Shown piece by piece: positions 27,890-39,280 of a DNA stretch of 64,000 nt (its first letter is position 1; every line of letters starts with the position of its first letter). Below the pieces are notes generated by a model that was not told the DNA's origin, searched no databases, and saw only the letters and a list, made by a program, of their open reading frames with translations. The position numbers and the translations under genes were made by a program. Origin of the DNA: Xanthobacteraceae bacterium (GTDB lineage: Bacteria > Pseudomonadota > Alphaproteobacteria > Rhizobiales > Xanthobacteraceae); assembly GCA_022844205.1 (NCBI GenBank), contig JALHMF010000002.1:372001-436000 (forward strand). Reading direction: 5' to 3'.

Positions 27890-28654
27890 CTAGAGCCGCC
27901 AGCCGGAATGCAGGGCCACGATTCCTCCGGTCAGGGCGGTGGCGTTCACGCGCAAAAAACCCGCCTTGCGGATCATGTCGGATAAAGTTTCGCGGTCGGG
28001 GAATTTGCGGATCGATTCCACGAGATATCGATAGGAATCCGCGTCACCCGTCACCGCGCGTCCGAGCTGCGGGATCACATGGAAGGAATAGGCCTCATAG
28101 ATTTCGTCCAGCACCGGCACATCGGTCGAGGAAAATTCGAGACAGAGAAAATGTCCGCCGTGCTTGAGAACGCGGTGCATTTCAAAAAGGGCAACGGGAA
28201 TGCGCGGCACGTTGCGAATCCCGAAAGCAATGGTGACCGCATCGAAATGCCTGTCGGCAAACGGGAGCGTTTCGGCATTGGCCTCCACGAACTCTACCCG
28301 GTTGGCGAATGGCAGCGCCGCCGCCCGCTCGCGGCCGACCGCGAGCATTTCCTGATTGATGTCGGCAACGATGGCGCGCGTGCCGGGTCCGCCGGCACTC
28401 AAGGTACGGAACGAAATGTCTCCGGTGCCGCCCGCGACGTCGAGCAGGCGGAAGCCGCGGTCGCTTTTCGGCGGCCGGAGCCTGGAGACAAGGATTTCCT
28501 TCCAGGCCCGGTGCAGCCCGCCCGACATTAGGTCGTTCATCAGGTCGTAGCGCTTTGCCACACTGTGAAAGACGCCATCGACCATCGACTGCTTTTCTTC
28601 CAGCGGAACGTCGCGGAAGCCGAAATGGGTGGACTCTTTATGCTTGCCGGCCAT
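27890..28654 (-). CDS. ubiE: Bifunctional ubiquinone/menaquinone C-methyltransferase UbiE
   Basis: SAM-dependent C-methylation in ubiquinone synthesis (and menaquinone where present). 254 residues. UbiE signatures: [25 protein letters not shown] (first signature), [14 protein letters not shown] (SAM motif I), [23 protein letters not shown] (second signature) and LCLEFSST. No menaquinone-specific gene is in the window. It is divergent from mutM, with 83 bp between the two starts. Confidence 0.97.
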   Translation of the reverse strand: MAGKHKESTHFGFRDVPLEEKQSMVDGVFHSVAKRYDLMNDLMSGGLHRAWKEILVSRLRPPKSDRGFRLLDVAGGTGDISFRTLSAGGPGTRAIVADINQEMLAVGRERAAALPFANRVEFVEANAETLPFADRHFDAVTIAFGIRNVPRIPVALFEMHRVLKHGGHFLCLEFSSTDVPVLDEIYEAYSFHVIPQLGRAVTGDADSYRYLVESIRKFPDRETLSDMIRKAGFLRVNATALTGGIVALHSGWRL

Positions 28655-28737
28655 GGGATTTCCGATCGGCGCGGACCATAGCGCGCACGCCTGTCAGGCG
28701 CTATCAGAACGCTCGCCTAGTTAAGGAGATCGTGAAC

Positions 28738-29619
28738 GTGCCCGAACTGCCCGAGGTCGAGACGGTCCGGCGCGGTCTGGCCCTTGTGATGGAAGGCTTC
28801 GTCATCAAAGGGGCTGAAACGCGCCGCTCCGATCTGCGCTGGCCGTTTCCGGAAAACTTTACCGCCCGCCTGAAGGGGCAGAAGATTCTCGGCCTTGGCC
28901 GCCGCGCCAAGTATCTCCTCGCGGACCTTTCCTCGGGCGAAGTACTGATGATGCATCTTGGCATGTCCGGGTCGTTCCGGATCGGCAAGGACAGCGCCAA
29001 TACTGTGCCCGGCAGTTTCCATCATCCGCGCTCGGAAGACGCCAAGCATGACCATGTGGTGTTTCACATGAGTTCGGGCGCCAAGATCACCTTCAACGAT
29101 CCTCGCCGGTTTGGTTTTATGAAGCTTGTGCCGCGTGCCAGTCTGGAAGACGATGCGTTGATCAAAAACCTCGGGCCGGAGCCGCTCGGCAACGAGTTCG
29201 ATGCTTCGATGCTGGCCCGCGCCTGCAAGGGAAAGGCAACGAGTCTGAAAGCCGCACTTAGCGACCAGCGTGTGGTCGCCGGTCTCGGTAACATCTATGT
29301 CTGCGAGGCGCTGCACCGGGCCAAACTTTCCCCGAAAAAACGCGCCTCCACTATCGCCGAAAAATCGGGCGTGCCGCGCGCTTCTGCGAGGGAGCTGGCC
29401 GAAGGCATCAAAACGGTGCTGAAGGATGCGATCGAAGCCGGTGGCTCCTCCTTGCGGGATCATCGCCGTACCAACGGCGAGCTTGGCATGTTCCAGCATA
29501 ATTTCCGGGTCTATGACCGCGAGGGCGAACGCTGCCCGCGCCGCGGCTGCAACGGCACGATCCGGCGCATCGTGCAGACGGGCCGTTCCACTTTTTATTG
29601 TCCCGTTTGCCAGCGTTGA
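28738..29619 (+). CDS. mutM: Formamidopyrimidine-DNA glycosylase (Fpg)
   Basis: Base-excision repair enzyme removing 8-oxoguanine and FapyG, with AP-lyase activity. 293 residues from GTG 28738, chosen because the catalytic N-terminal proline must be residue 2 ([13 protein letters not shown]) and GGAG lies 9 bases upstream; longer frames start inside ubiE. Other marks: Glu3, the lysine loop near [17 protein letters not shown], the helix-two-turn-helix [18 protein letters not shown], and a C-terminal zinc finger (CPRRGC then CPVCQR). Common neighbour of ubiE in alphaproteobacteria. Confidence 0.97.
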   Translation: MPELPEVETVRRGLALVMEGFVIKGAETRRSDLRWPFPENFTARLKGQKILGLGRRAKYLLADLSSGEVLMMHLGMSGSFRIGKDSANTVPGSFHHPRSEDAKHDHVVFHMSSGAKITFNDPRRFGFMKLVPRASLEDDALIKNLGPEPLGNEFDASMLARACKGKATSLKAALSDQRVVAGLGNIYVCEALHRAKLSPKKRASTIAEKSGVPRASARELAEGIKTVLKDAIEAGGSSLRDHRRTNGELGMFQHNFRVYDREGERCPRRGCNGTIRRIVQTGRSTFYCPVCQR

Positions 29620-29681
29620 TTTTATCCGGGGAACGCGGTTCGCTGGTCAAAAGCGGAAAACAGGCGCTGGAGGAAGTAACG

Positions 29682-30455
29682 ATGGGCTATGAAAACATCC
29701 TCGTCGAAACCAAGGGCCGGGTCGGCATCGTCCGGCTCAACCGTCCGAAAGCGCTGAACGCGCTCAACGCCAGGCTGATCGCGGAACTCGGCGAGGCGCT
29801 CGACCAGTTTGAGAGCGATGATGCGATTGGCTGCATACTCCTCACGGGTTCCGAAAAAGCCTTCGCGGCCGGCGCAGACATCAAGGAGATGCAGGATTTC
29901 AACTATCCCGACGTCTATCTGAAGGATTTCATTCAGTCCTGGGAGCGGCTGTCGCGCACCCGCAAGCCGGTGGTGGCGGCGGTGGCGGGCTTTGCGCTCG
30001 GCGGCGGTTGCGAGCTTGCAATGATGTGCGATTTCATCATCGCAGCCGACAACGCGAAATTCGGCCAGCCGGAAATCAAGCTTGGCGTGATCCCGGGCTC
30101 CGGGGGAACCCAGCGCCTAACGCATCTCGTCGGCAAATCCAAAGCGATGGACTTGATACTGACCGGTCGGATGATGGATGCCGCCGAAGCTGAACGGTCC
30201 GGTCTGGCTGCGCGGGTCGTTCCCGCCGCCGATCTGATGAGCGAGGCGATGAAAGCGGCCGATGAGATCGCCAACATGTCGCTTCCGGTTGCGATGGTGG
30301 CGAAGGAAAGCGTCAACCGGGCGCTGGAAACCACGTTAAGCGAAGGAATCCGGTTTGAGCGACGCGTTTTTCACGCCTTGTTCGCGCTCGCCGACCAAAA
30401 GGAGGGCATGGCGGCCTTCGTCGAGAAGCGAAAAGCCGATTTCAAACACCGCTAG
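29682..30455 (+). CDS. Enoyl-CoA hydratase
   Basis: Crotonase-fold enzyme of 257 residues that hydrates enoyl-CoA in beta-oxidation. The ATG at 29682 is chosen for GGAGGA at 29669-29674. Marks: [11 protein letters not shown], the CoA-binding loop [14 protein letters not shown], the oxyanion-hole helix [16 protein letters not shown] (first catalytic Glu in GGGCE) and [19 protein letters not shown] (second Glu in PEIKLG). Both glutamates are kept, so a true hydratase is likely. It follows mutM by 62 bp and precedes rpsT, an order seen in Bradyrhizobium-like genomes. The in vivo substrate chain length is unknown. Confidence 0.92.
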   Translation: MGYENILVETKGRVGIVRLNRPKALNALNARLIAELGEALDQFESDDAIGCILLTGSEKAFAAGADIKEMQDFNYPDVYLKDFIQSWERLSRTRKPVVAAVAGFALGGGCELAMMCDFIIAADNAKFGQPEIKLGVIPGSGGTQRLTHLVGKSKAMDLILTGRMMDAAEAERSGLAARVVPAADLMSEAMKAADEIANMSLPVAMVAKESVNRALETTLSEGIRFERRVFHALFALADQKEGMAAFVEKRKADFKHR

Positions 30456-30472
30456 ACGGGGCTTTTCTCGCG

Positions 30473-30501
30473 TTGACGGCTGCCAAGCCCCCCACTATGT
30501 T
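30473..30501 (+). promoter_or_regulatory. Strong sigma-70 promoter for rpsT
   Basis: TTGACG (30473-30478) and TATGTT (30496-30501) with a 17-bp spacer, about 100 bp upstream of the rpsT ATG. The spacing and the TTGAC core are the best match to consensus seen in the window, as expected for a ribosomal-protein gene. A short GGCC-TTT-GGCC hairpin lies in the leader. Confidence 0.7.
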
Positions 30502-30607
30502 CCGCTCCAATCGCGCTGGGCCTTTGGCCGGGCGCATAAATTTCCGGTAACAGCTACGGGTCTGTGGGCGGCAACGCCTCCACTCGGCATGGATCAGGTC
30601 TAGAGAG

Positions 30608-30874
30608 ATGGCGAATACTTCATCGGCAAAGAAAGCGACCCGCAAGATTGCGCATCGCACCAGCGTAAACACCCTGCGGCGCTCGCGTATGCGTACATTC
30701 GTGCGCGCGGTGGAGGATGCCATCACTTCGGGTGACGCGAAGAAGGCTTCCGCAGCACTACAGGTCGCCGAACCGGAGATCGTTCGCGCCGGCCAGAGCG
30801 GAATCATCCATCGCAAGGCTGCTTCCCGCAAAGTTTCACGCCTCTCCAAGCGCGTGAAGAAGCTCGGCAGCTAG
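30608..30874 (+). CDS. rpsT: 30S ribosomal protein S20
   Basis: Primary 16S rRNA-binding protein of 88 residues, three-helix bundle rich in Lys and Arg. The sequence begins [18 protein letters not shown] and ends [18 protein letters not shown], matching S20 along its full length. AGAGAG lies just before the ATG. The rpsT-dnaA neighbourhood is conserved in Rhizobiales. Confidence 0.97.
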   Translation: MANTSSAKKATRKIAHRTSVNTLRRSRMRTFVRAVEDAITSGDAKKASAALQVAEPEIVRAGQSGIIHRKAASRKVSRLSKRVKKLGS

Positions 30875-30904
30875 TTTTCTTTCCGGCCTGTCTGGAATTT
30901 GCAC

Positions 30905-30949
30905 TGCACCGCATGAAATAGGCGGTGCAATCACGGTTATTTGCCGTGA
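30905..30949 (+). terminator. Tandem hairpins downstream of rpsT
   Basis: Two adjacent perfect stems: TGCACCGC / GCGGTGCA (30905-30912 and 30922-30929) and TCACGG / CCGTGA (30931-30936 and 30944-30949). No T-tract follows, so this may be a weak or Rho-aided terminator or a 3'-end protecting structure for rpsT mRNA. Confidence 0.5.
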
Positions 30950-31233
30950 CAACGCCGTAAATGGTCTTTCCTTGACGTTTACCGCCGCTTGACCGCTGAA
31001 AAAATTTCTGCCGTCGCGTCATCTTGCAAGCCCGCAAAAGACGGCTACCTGAAAATCCGATCAGAAAAATTTCATATCATCCAGAACCTTGCTGGCTAAT
31101 TGCTCCGCGGGGTTCAATTTTCCCCGATTGGGCGTCTGCGCTGGAAATTTTTTTTGAAGCGGTTCCTTTTTTGTCACAAGCGCCACAGAAAATCATTTCT
31201 ACGCGGAATTCTGAAACAGAGTCATGGCGTTGG

Positions 31234-31262
31234 GCACCTACGGGTGTCTCTGAATTTTTTTT
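31234..31262 (+). terminator. Candidate intrinsic terminator in the rpsT-dnaA gap
   Basis: A short stem, GGCACC with GGTGTC around a TACG loop (one G-T pair), is followed a few bases later by eight T residues at 31255-31262. It could end an unannotated short transcript starting in the A/T-rich stretch upstream. Confidence 0.4.
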
Positions 31263-31562
31263 ACCCGTGCTTGAGTCAGATTTGCTGCGGAATTCAAGCA
31301 ATGAATCTCGTTGACGCTCCAAAGCACCAATGTAACCATTTCGTCACGATCAGGATTTTCTCCAATCTCCAGCGCATCATTGGAGGGAGGAGTTGTCACC
31401 GGGAGCCGCGGCGATCGATGAGACACCGGGCTCCCGTTGAGTGAAGGCAAGGCGTGAACGGAAGTTGTCGGCAATAGCGCGTACGCTTCGAGGACCAACG
31501 TCGAGCAATGCTCGGCGCAAAATCGAGGCACGATCTAAAACTGAGCTTCAGAAACGAAATGA

Positions 31563-31586
31563 CGCCATCCAGGGCGCTGGATGGCG
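31563..31586. repeat. Perfect 10-bp inverted repeat upstream of dnaA
   Basis: CGCCATCCAG (31563-31572), loop GGCG, then CTGGATGGCG (31577-31586). It is about 280 bp upstream of the dnaA ATG and is not followed by a T-tract. No second copy was noticed in the window. Confidence 0.85.
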
Positions 31587-31864
31587 AGCGGGGCGGTCAT
31601 GATTGAAATGCAGAGGCGGTCTGGCTTCGTAAAGAAGTCCGATTTCAAGAGACCGTGCGTGAGCGCGGGTTCCATTGCCGAAGATTGCGAGCATATTTTT
31701 GGTTTTGATCGAAGGTCGATCATTTTTGCGCCGATGCGAAGTTGAGCATCAAGGCGCCGACAGCTTCAAACCCTTAATCTTAAAAATCAGTCAGGCCGCT
31801 CCGGTGCTTCGCCCAGAGACGGGCGCATCGAGCAGGACTTGGCCGCTTGAAATCGGAGTTCGCG

Positions 31865-33307
31865 ATGGCATTGCCCCGGCCGGAGCAGAAAACCACGATG
31901 CCCGAAACCCTCGTCGTCAGTTGGGATCGGATTTGCCGCCAGCTGCGGGCGGAAGTCGGTGAGGACGTGTACACGAGCTGGTTCACGAGCATCTCGCTGG
32001 AATCTTGCACGAACGACTGCATCCGGTTGTCGGTACCCACACGCTTTCTGCGCAACTGGATCCACACCCACTACTCCAGCAAGCTCATGAAGCTCTGGGT
32101 CGCGGAGATCGCGGACATCAAAAAAATCGATCTGGTGGTGAGATCGACGCTGTCGCGCATGGAAGATGCCGCGAAACCCGTTACCGGTAATGGCGCGCCG
32201 CCGCCGGATCGTGCGGGCCGCCCGCCCTTCACCGTGGGCGCGATCGGTGCGGTACGGGCGGGCAACTCCGGCTCGCCGCTCGACTCCCGCCTCAGCTTCG
32301 CGACGTTTCTGGTCGGCCGCTCCAATGCACTGGCGCACGCGGCGGCGAAGCAGGTCGCCGAAAGCGACAGCAGCACCGTGGCGCGCTTCAATCCGCTCTA
32401 CATCCATTCCGCCGTCGGCATGGGCAAGACGCATCTCCTGCAGGCGGTCGCCTGGGCGGGCGAAGCGAGCGGCCGCCGCATGGTGTATCTGACCGCCGAA
32501 AAATTCATGTACGGCTTCGTCGCCGCACTGAAGAACCAGTCCGCGATCGCCTTCAAGGAGGCGCTGCGCGGCATCGACGTTCTCATCATCGACGACATGC
32601 AGTTTCTCCAGGGCACCAAGGTGCAGCAGGAGTTCTGCCACACGCTCAATGCGCTGGTGGATGCCGGCCGCCAGGTCGTGATCGCCGCCGACCGCACGCC
32701 CTCCGAACTGGAAAGCCTCGAGGAGCGCGTGCGCTCGCGCCTTGCCGCCGGCCTTGTGGTGGAGATCGGCACGCTGGAAGCGGAATTGCGCCTGCGGATC
32801 TTGCAGTCGCGCGTCGCCGCGATGAAACTGCAGCATCCGGGCTTCGACGTTCCGCCCGCGGTCATGGAACACGTTTCGATCCAGATTACCCAGAACGGCC
32901 GCGATCTCGATGGCGCCGTCACCCGCCTGATGGCGCACAACCAGTTGAGCGGCCGTCCCGTCACCATCGAGATGGCAGACGAGGTGATCCGCGATCTGGT
33001 GCGTCCGGCCGATCCCCGCCGCATCCGGGTCGAGGACATCCTGCGGATCGTGGCGAAGCATTACGGGGTTTCCCGCGCCGACCTGCTCTCATCGCGGCGG
33101 ACGGCGAACGTGGTCCGCCCACGCCAGATCGCGATGTATCTCGCAAAGACCTTGACCTTGCGCTCCCTGCCGGAGATCGGACGCCGCTTCGGCGGCCGCG
33201 ATCACACCACGGTTCTCCATGCGGTGCGCAAAATCGAAGGGCTGGTGCAGGGCGACAAGGGGCTTGCCGACGAGATCGAGGTTCTGAAGCGCCAATTGCA
33301 GGAATGA
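31865..33307 (+). CDS. dnaA: Chromosomal replication initiator DnaA
   Basis: AAA+ protein that binds DnaA boxes and melts oriC. 480 residues from ATG 31865, with CGGAG at 31854-31858; a TTG at 31847 is less likely. Domain [23 protein letters not shown] near residue 20. Domain II is a Pro/Gly-rich linker around 105-140. Domain III: Walker [15 protein letters not shown], where the usual GGxGxGKT reads SAVGMGKT, Walker [14 protein letters not shown], sensor and Arg-finger region [15 protein letters not shown]. Domain [22 protein letters not shown] and [16 protein letters not shown], the DnaA-box recognition motif. A CCGCCG-ATTC-CGGCGG hairpin follows at 33318-33333. Confidence 0.98.
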   Translation: MALPRPEQKTTMPETLVVSWDRICRQLRAEVGEDVYTSWFTSISLESCTNDCIRLSVPTRFLRNWIHTHYSSKLMKLWVAEIADIKKIDLVVRSTLSRMEDAAKPVTGNGAPPPDRAGRPPFTVGAIGAVRAGNSGSPLDSRLSFATFLVGRSNALAHAAAKQVAESDSSTVARFNPLYIHSAVGMGKTHLLQAVAWAGEASGRRMVYLTAEKFMYGFVAALKNQSAIAFKEALRGIDVLIIDDMQFLQGTKVQQEFCHTLNALVDAGRQVVIAADRTPSELESLEERVRSRLAAGLVVEIGTLEAELRLRILQSRVAAMKLQHPGFDVPPAVMEHVSIQITQNGRDLDGAVTRLMAHNQLSGRPVTIEMADEVIRDLVRPADPRRIRVEDILRIVAKHYGVSRADLLSSRRTANVVRPRQIAMYLAKTLTLRSLPEIGRRFGGRDHTTVLHAVRKIEGLVQGDKGLADEIEVLKRQLQE

Positions 33308-33439
33308 ACCTGGGAAACCGCCGATTCCGGCGGCTCCGGTCTTGCGGATTCCGGCGCAAGCGGCCAAATTCCGTCGTCCGGCAACCGGCGCTAAGTCCGC
33401 GCCATTGCTTTCAGAACGAATGACCCGGATCCAGCGCGC

Positions 33440-34555
33440 ATGAAGGTCACTTTAGAGCGAGCCGAACTCGTCAAGGCGCTTGCGCATGTCCACCGGGTCG
33501 TCGAACGCCGGAATACGATTCCGATCCTCGCGAACGTGCTGATCCGCGCCACCAAAAACGGCCTGGAGCTGAAAGCGACCGATCTCGATCTTGAAATCGT
33601 GGAGACGATCCCCGCCGAGGTGAAGCAGGCGAGCGCCACCACGGTGCCCGCGCACATGTTCTACGACATTGTGCGCAAGCTGCCGGAAGGCGCGCAGGTG
33701 GAATTGCAGTCGGGCAGCGACAAGTCGGCGCTGCAAGTCCGCGCCGGCCGCTCGCGCTTTACACTTCAGGCGCTTCCGGAAACCGATTTCCCCGATCTCG
33801 CCGCGGGTGAACTGCCGCACAAATTCAAGGTCGTGGCCGCCGATCTGAAGCGGCTGGTGGACAAGACGCAGTTCGCGATTTCGACCGAAGAAACGCGCTA
33901 TTACCTGAACGGAATTTATCTGCATGCCGTCGATGAAAAGAACGCACGCCTGCGGGCGGTCGCGACCGACGGGCACCGGCTGGCACAGGCCGAACTCCCG
34001 CTGCCGAAGGGGGCTTCCGGCATGCCGGGCGTAATCGTGCCGCGCAAGACCGTCGCGGAAATCCAGCGGCTGATCGAGGACGCGGGCGAGGAAGTGGAAA
34101 TTGAGCTTTCACCCGCCAAAATCCGTTTTTCGCTTGGCTCCGTTGTACTGACCTCGAAGCTGATCGACGGCACCTTCCCGGATTACGGCCGCGTGATCCC
34201 GACCGGCAACGATAAAACATTGATAGTAGACAAGAGCGATTTCGCTGCCGCGGTGGATCGCGTGTCCACCGTTTCGAGCGAACGCGGCCGCGCGGTGAAG
34301 CTATCGCTCACCAGCGGCAAACTTACTTTGTCCGTCACCAATCCGGATTCCGGCAGCGCCACCGAAGAACTCGAAGTCGATTACGGCTCAGAGGCGCTCG
34401 ATATCGGCTTCAACAGCCGCTACCTCCTCGACATCACCAACCAGCTCGAGGGTGACAAGGCGCGCCTCAAGCTCGCCGATCCGGGCTCGCCCACTTTGCT
34501 TGAAGACAGCGAAAAATCCGGCACGCTCTATGTGCTGATGCCGATGCGGGTGTGA
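33440..34555 (+). CDS. dnaN: DNA polymerase III subunit beta (sliding clamp)
   Basis: Ring-shaped processivity clamp, dimer of three-domain subunits. 371 residues; starts MKVTLERAELVKALAHVHRVVERRNTIPILAN, contains FAISTEETRYYLNGIY in the middle, and ends GTLYVLMPMRV, where the partner-binding cleft forms. It lies 132 bp after dnaA. Its stop overlaps the possible GTG start of recF, so dnaN-recF are probably co-translated. Confidence 0.98.
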   Translation: MKVTLERAELVKALAHVHRVVERRNTIPILANVLIRATKNGLELKATDLDLEIVETIPAEVKQASATTVPAHMFYDIVRKLPEGAQVELQSGSDKSALQVRAGRSRFTLQALPETDFPDLAAGELPHKFKVVAADLKRLVDKTQFAISTEETRYYLNGIYLHAVDEKNARLRAVATDGHRLAQAELPLPKGASGMPGVIVPRKTVAEIQRLIEDAGEEVEIELSPAKIRFSLGSVVLTSKLIDGTFPDYGRVIPTGNDKTLIVDKSDFAAAVDRVSTVSSERGRAVKLSLTSGKLTLSVTNPDSGSATEELEVDYGSEALDIGFNSRYLLDITNQLEGDKARLKLADPGSPTLLEDSEKSGTLYVLMPMRV

Positions 34556-35739
34556 GCACCGACGCCTCGCTCCGGCCTCCATCGACTTCTAACGCTCCGC
34601 CAATGCGCGCGCAGGTCAGCCGTCTCCAGCTTGCGAATTTCCGCTCCTACCGCACTGCTGCGATTGATGTTGCGGGCGGGCTACCCGTGCTGCTCACCGG
34701 TCCGAACGGGGCCGGAAAAACCAATGTGCTGGAAGCGATTTCGTTTCTAACGCCGGGCCGGGGCCTGCGCCGGGCGACCTTGACCGATGTTGCGGCAAGC
34801 GAAGGCGACGGCTCCTGGGCGGTGTCCGCGGAAGTGGAGGGGGCACTCGGCGTTGTGCAACTCGGCACCGGCATCGATCCCACGCCGGAAGAAGGCAACC
34901 CCACCCGCCGCTACCGGATCGACCGTGAGAAAGCGAATTCGGCGGCGGCGTTCGCCGATCACCTGCGCGTCGTCTGGCTGGTGCCGGAAATGGATGGGCT
35001 CTTTCTCGGCCCCGCCTCCGAGCGGCGACGCTTCCTGGATCGTCTCGTGCTCGCCATCGATGCCGAGCATTCAAGCCGCGTGAACGGGCTGGAGCGCGCG
35101 CTGCGCTCGCGTAACCGTTTGCTGGAAGAAAACTCCCCCGACCCGCGCTGGCTCGACGCGATCGAGCACGAGGTCGCCGAACTGGGCGTCGCGGTGGCGG
35201 CGGCGCGGGCGGAAACAGTGCAGCGGCTCAGCCGGCAGATCCAATCCTCGCGTGAACCCAATTCGCTTTTTCCGAGTGCGGCGCTGCATCTTGCGGGCTG
35301 GCTCGACGAGGAATTGCTGTCGGCCCCGGCGCTGCAAATCGAGGAACGTTACAGATCGAGCCTCCGCGATGCCCGCCCGCGCGACAAGGCGGCCGGCCGC
35401 ACGCTGGAAGGCCCGCACCTCTCCGACCTGAGTGTCGCGCATTTCGAGAAACAGATTCCGGCCGGCCGCTGTTCGACCGGAGAACGCAAGGCGCTGCTGG
35501 TCGGCCTTGTTCTCTCGCACGCGCGGCTCGTCGCTTCGATGCATGGATGCGCTCCTCTCGTCCTGCTCGACGACGTTTCCGCCTTCCTCGACGAAGACCG
35601 CCGCGCGGCGCTGCTGAACGGGCTTCGCGTGCTCGGCTCGCAGGTCTGGATGACAGGGGTCGATCTCTCCGCGTTCAACGCGCTCGGCGGCGAGCGCCAG
35701 CATTTTTTGGTCAGTCCGGGCGTTCTGTGGAAGTCCTGA
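34552..35739 (+). CDS. recF: DNA replication and repair protein RecF
   Basis: SMC-like ATPase that helps load RecA at gaps. 395 residues from GTG 34552, which overlaps the dnaN stop; an ATG at 34603 (MRAQVSRLQLANFRSY) begins exactly where homology starts and is an alternative. Marks: LQLANFRSYRTAAIDV, Walker A LTGPNGAGKTNVLEAISFL, SPGRG-like TPGRGLR, FLGPASERRRFLDRL, signature CSTGERKALLVGLVLSHARL, and Walker B LVLLDDVSAFLDEDRR. Order dnaA-dnaN-recF-gyrB is the classic replication cluster, kept whole here. Confidence 0.96.
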   Translation: MSTDASLRPPSTSNAPPMRAQVSRLQLANFRSYRTAAIDVAGGLPVLLTGPNGAGKTNVLEAISFLTPGRGLRRATLTDVAASEGDGSWAVSAEVEGALGVVQLGTGIDPTPEEGNPTRRYRIDREKANSAAAFADHLRVVWLVPEMDGLFLGPASERRRFLDRLVLAIDAEHSSRVNGLERALRSRNRLLEENSPDPRWLDAIEHEVAELGVAVAAARAETVQRLSRQIQSSREPNSLFPSAALHLAGWLDEELLSAPALQIEERYRSSLRDARPRDKAAGRTLEGPHLSDLSVAHFEKQIPAGRCSTGERKALLVGLVLSHARLVASMHGCAPLVLLDDVSAFLDEDRRAALLNGLRVLGSQVWMTGVDLSAFNALGGERQHFLVSPGVLWKS

Positions 35740-35821
35740 GCGGGCCTTGGTGCGTCCGTTTGTCACTGGAAAAACGCGGCGGAATTCCGCCCGGACAAAA
35801 TCATCTCCGGTCCTCGACTAA

Positions 35822-38371
<2,550 letters not shown>

Positions 38372-38377
38372 CCTTAC

Positions 38378-38391
38378 GCCGCTCTAGCGGC
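38378..38391. terminator. Short hairpin between convergent gyrB and MBL-fold gene
   Basis: GCCGCT-CT-AGCGGC, a 6-bp stem that overlaps the stop codon of the minus-strand gene (38384-38386). The two stops are only 12 bp apart. No T-tract, so weak as an intrinsic terminator. Confidence 0.4.
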
Positions 38392-39187
38392 CCTGTAGCA
38401 CCAGCATTGTTGGCTTTTTCGGCACACTGTCGCGCGTCAGTTCGATCGACGCCGAAGGACTGCGCTCGATCTCGTAGATCGAGCCCATCGTGGCGAGAAA
38501 CTGGTGCAGCGTGTGCTCCCCGAAAATATGCATCGGGATCGCAAGCGGCGCCTGGATCTGCTTCAGCACCTCCACCATGCCTTCCGTATTCAGCGTGAAC
38601 GTGCCGTCCACCGGCACGAGCACCACATCGATGCGGCCCAGTTCATCGATGTGCTGCGGCGTCAGCGTATGATGCAGATGGCCTAGATGGGCGATGCAGA
38701 CTCCTGCGATTTCGAACACGAAGATCGAGTTTCCATGCAGCGAAGTGCCGCCCGCCCAGTCGCGGATATTGGTGACGACGTTGCGCACCCACACGTCTTC
38801 ATAGGAAAAATCATGCCGCGCTGGCTCGTCAGGCGCGCCCCAGCCCTTCAGCACATATTTGATGCCGGGATCCGGATTGTTCGTGTAATGCGTGGAGTGC
38901 GCCCGGTTCATGGTGGCGATGTCGGGAATTTCGCGCGGCCGTACATAGTCGTTGTAGTCGGTCGCGATCCGCACACCCTTGGCGCTCTCGATCAGAAAGG
39001 TCGAATGGCCGATGAAGGTGATGCGGACTTCTTCCCGCTTCAAGGACGCGCGGATGATGCGGGACGGTACTTCCGCCACGAGACGCGGGCAGCGTTCTTC
39101 CGTGGCGGGATTTTGCGCCGCCACCGCGGAGGGTGCGACCATCGGCAATCCAAGCAAAGCGATTTGCAATGTTTTGCATAGGTTCAT
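38384..39187 (-). CDS. Secreted MBL-fold (metallo-beta-lactamase-like) protein, unusual metal site
   Basis: 267 residues from ATG 39187; the much longer open frame to 39517 runs across the divergent moeB start and is not supported. A signal peptide is visible: MNLCKTLQIALLGLPMVAPSAVA, cut likely after AVA. The body is of the UlaG/YcbL-like MBL class: ITFIGHSTFLIES and VRIATDYNDYVRP open the fold, HLGHLHHTLTPQHIDELGRIDVVLVPVDG follows in the middle, and IPMHIFGEHTLHQFL comes near the end. The usual metal motif HxHxDH reads AHSTHYTNNPD, keeping two His but no DH. The substrate is unknown; periplasmic place is inferred from the signal peptide. Confidence 0.82.
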   Translation of the reverse strand: MNLCKTLQIALLGLPMVAPSAVAAQNPATEERCPRLVAEVPSRIIRASLKREEVRITFIGHSTFLIESAKGVRIATDYNDYVRPREIPDIATMNRAHSTHYTNNPDPGIKYVLKGWGAPDEPARHDFSYEDVWVRNVVTNIRDWAGGTSLHGNSIFVFEIAGVCIAHLGHLHHTLTPQHIDELGRIDVVLVPVDGTFTLNTEGMVEVLKQIQAPLAIPMHIFGEHTLHQFLATMGSIYEIERSPSASIELTRDSVPKKPTMLVLQGR

Positions 39188-39280
39188 GTCCGCAAGGGTG
39201 GCACGGTTCTGCGGGTTGCGCCAATATCGGCGCTTCAACTGCGCGTGACGGCACCGCGCTGAAGTCCTAGAAGCATCCGC

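Larger units (their letters stand above)
30875..31864. other. 990-bp gene-free region between rpsT and dnaA
   Basis: No open frame here looks like a gene: short frames at 31024-31314 and 31675 onward have no family resemblance. The part 31030-31320 is markedly A/T-rich and holds two T8 tracts (31147-31154 and 31255-31262). Hairpins seen: CGGGG-N9-CCCCG (31108-31126), a stem ending 31244 before the second T8 tract, CGGGAGCC-N21-GGCTCCCG (31400-31436), a perfect 10-bp stem at 31563-31586, and a 7-bp stem at 31706-31722. I looked for DnaA boxes (TTWTNCACA) on both strands and found none that match fully, so this is more likely a long dnaA leader/promoter region or a small-RNA locus than oriC. 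Confidence 0.6.

Noticed and set aside
31101-31126. GGTTCAAT followed by a stem, like a tRNA T-arm
   Set aside because: No acceptor, D or anticodon arm can be drawn around it; no CCA end.
31024-31314. 96-codon frame in the rpsT-dnaA gap
   Set aside because: No ribosome-binding site, crosses both T8 tracts and the hairpin, odd composition, and a mirror frame exists on the other strand. Treated as non-coding.
30875-31864. oriC upstream of dnaA
   Set aside because: No DnaA-box cluster on either strand. In many alphaproteobacteria oriC lies away from dnaA, so I did not call it; base-skew over the whole chromosome would decide.
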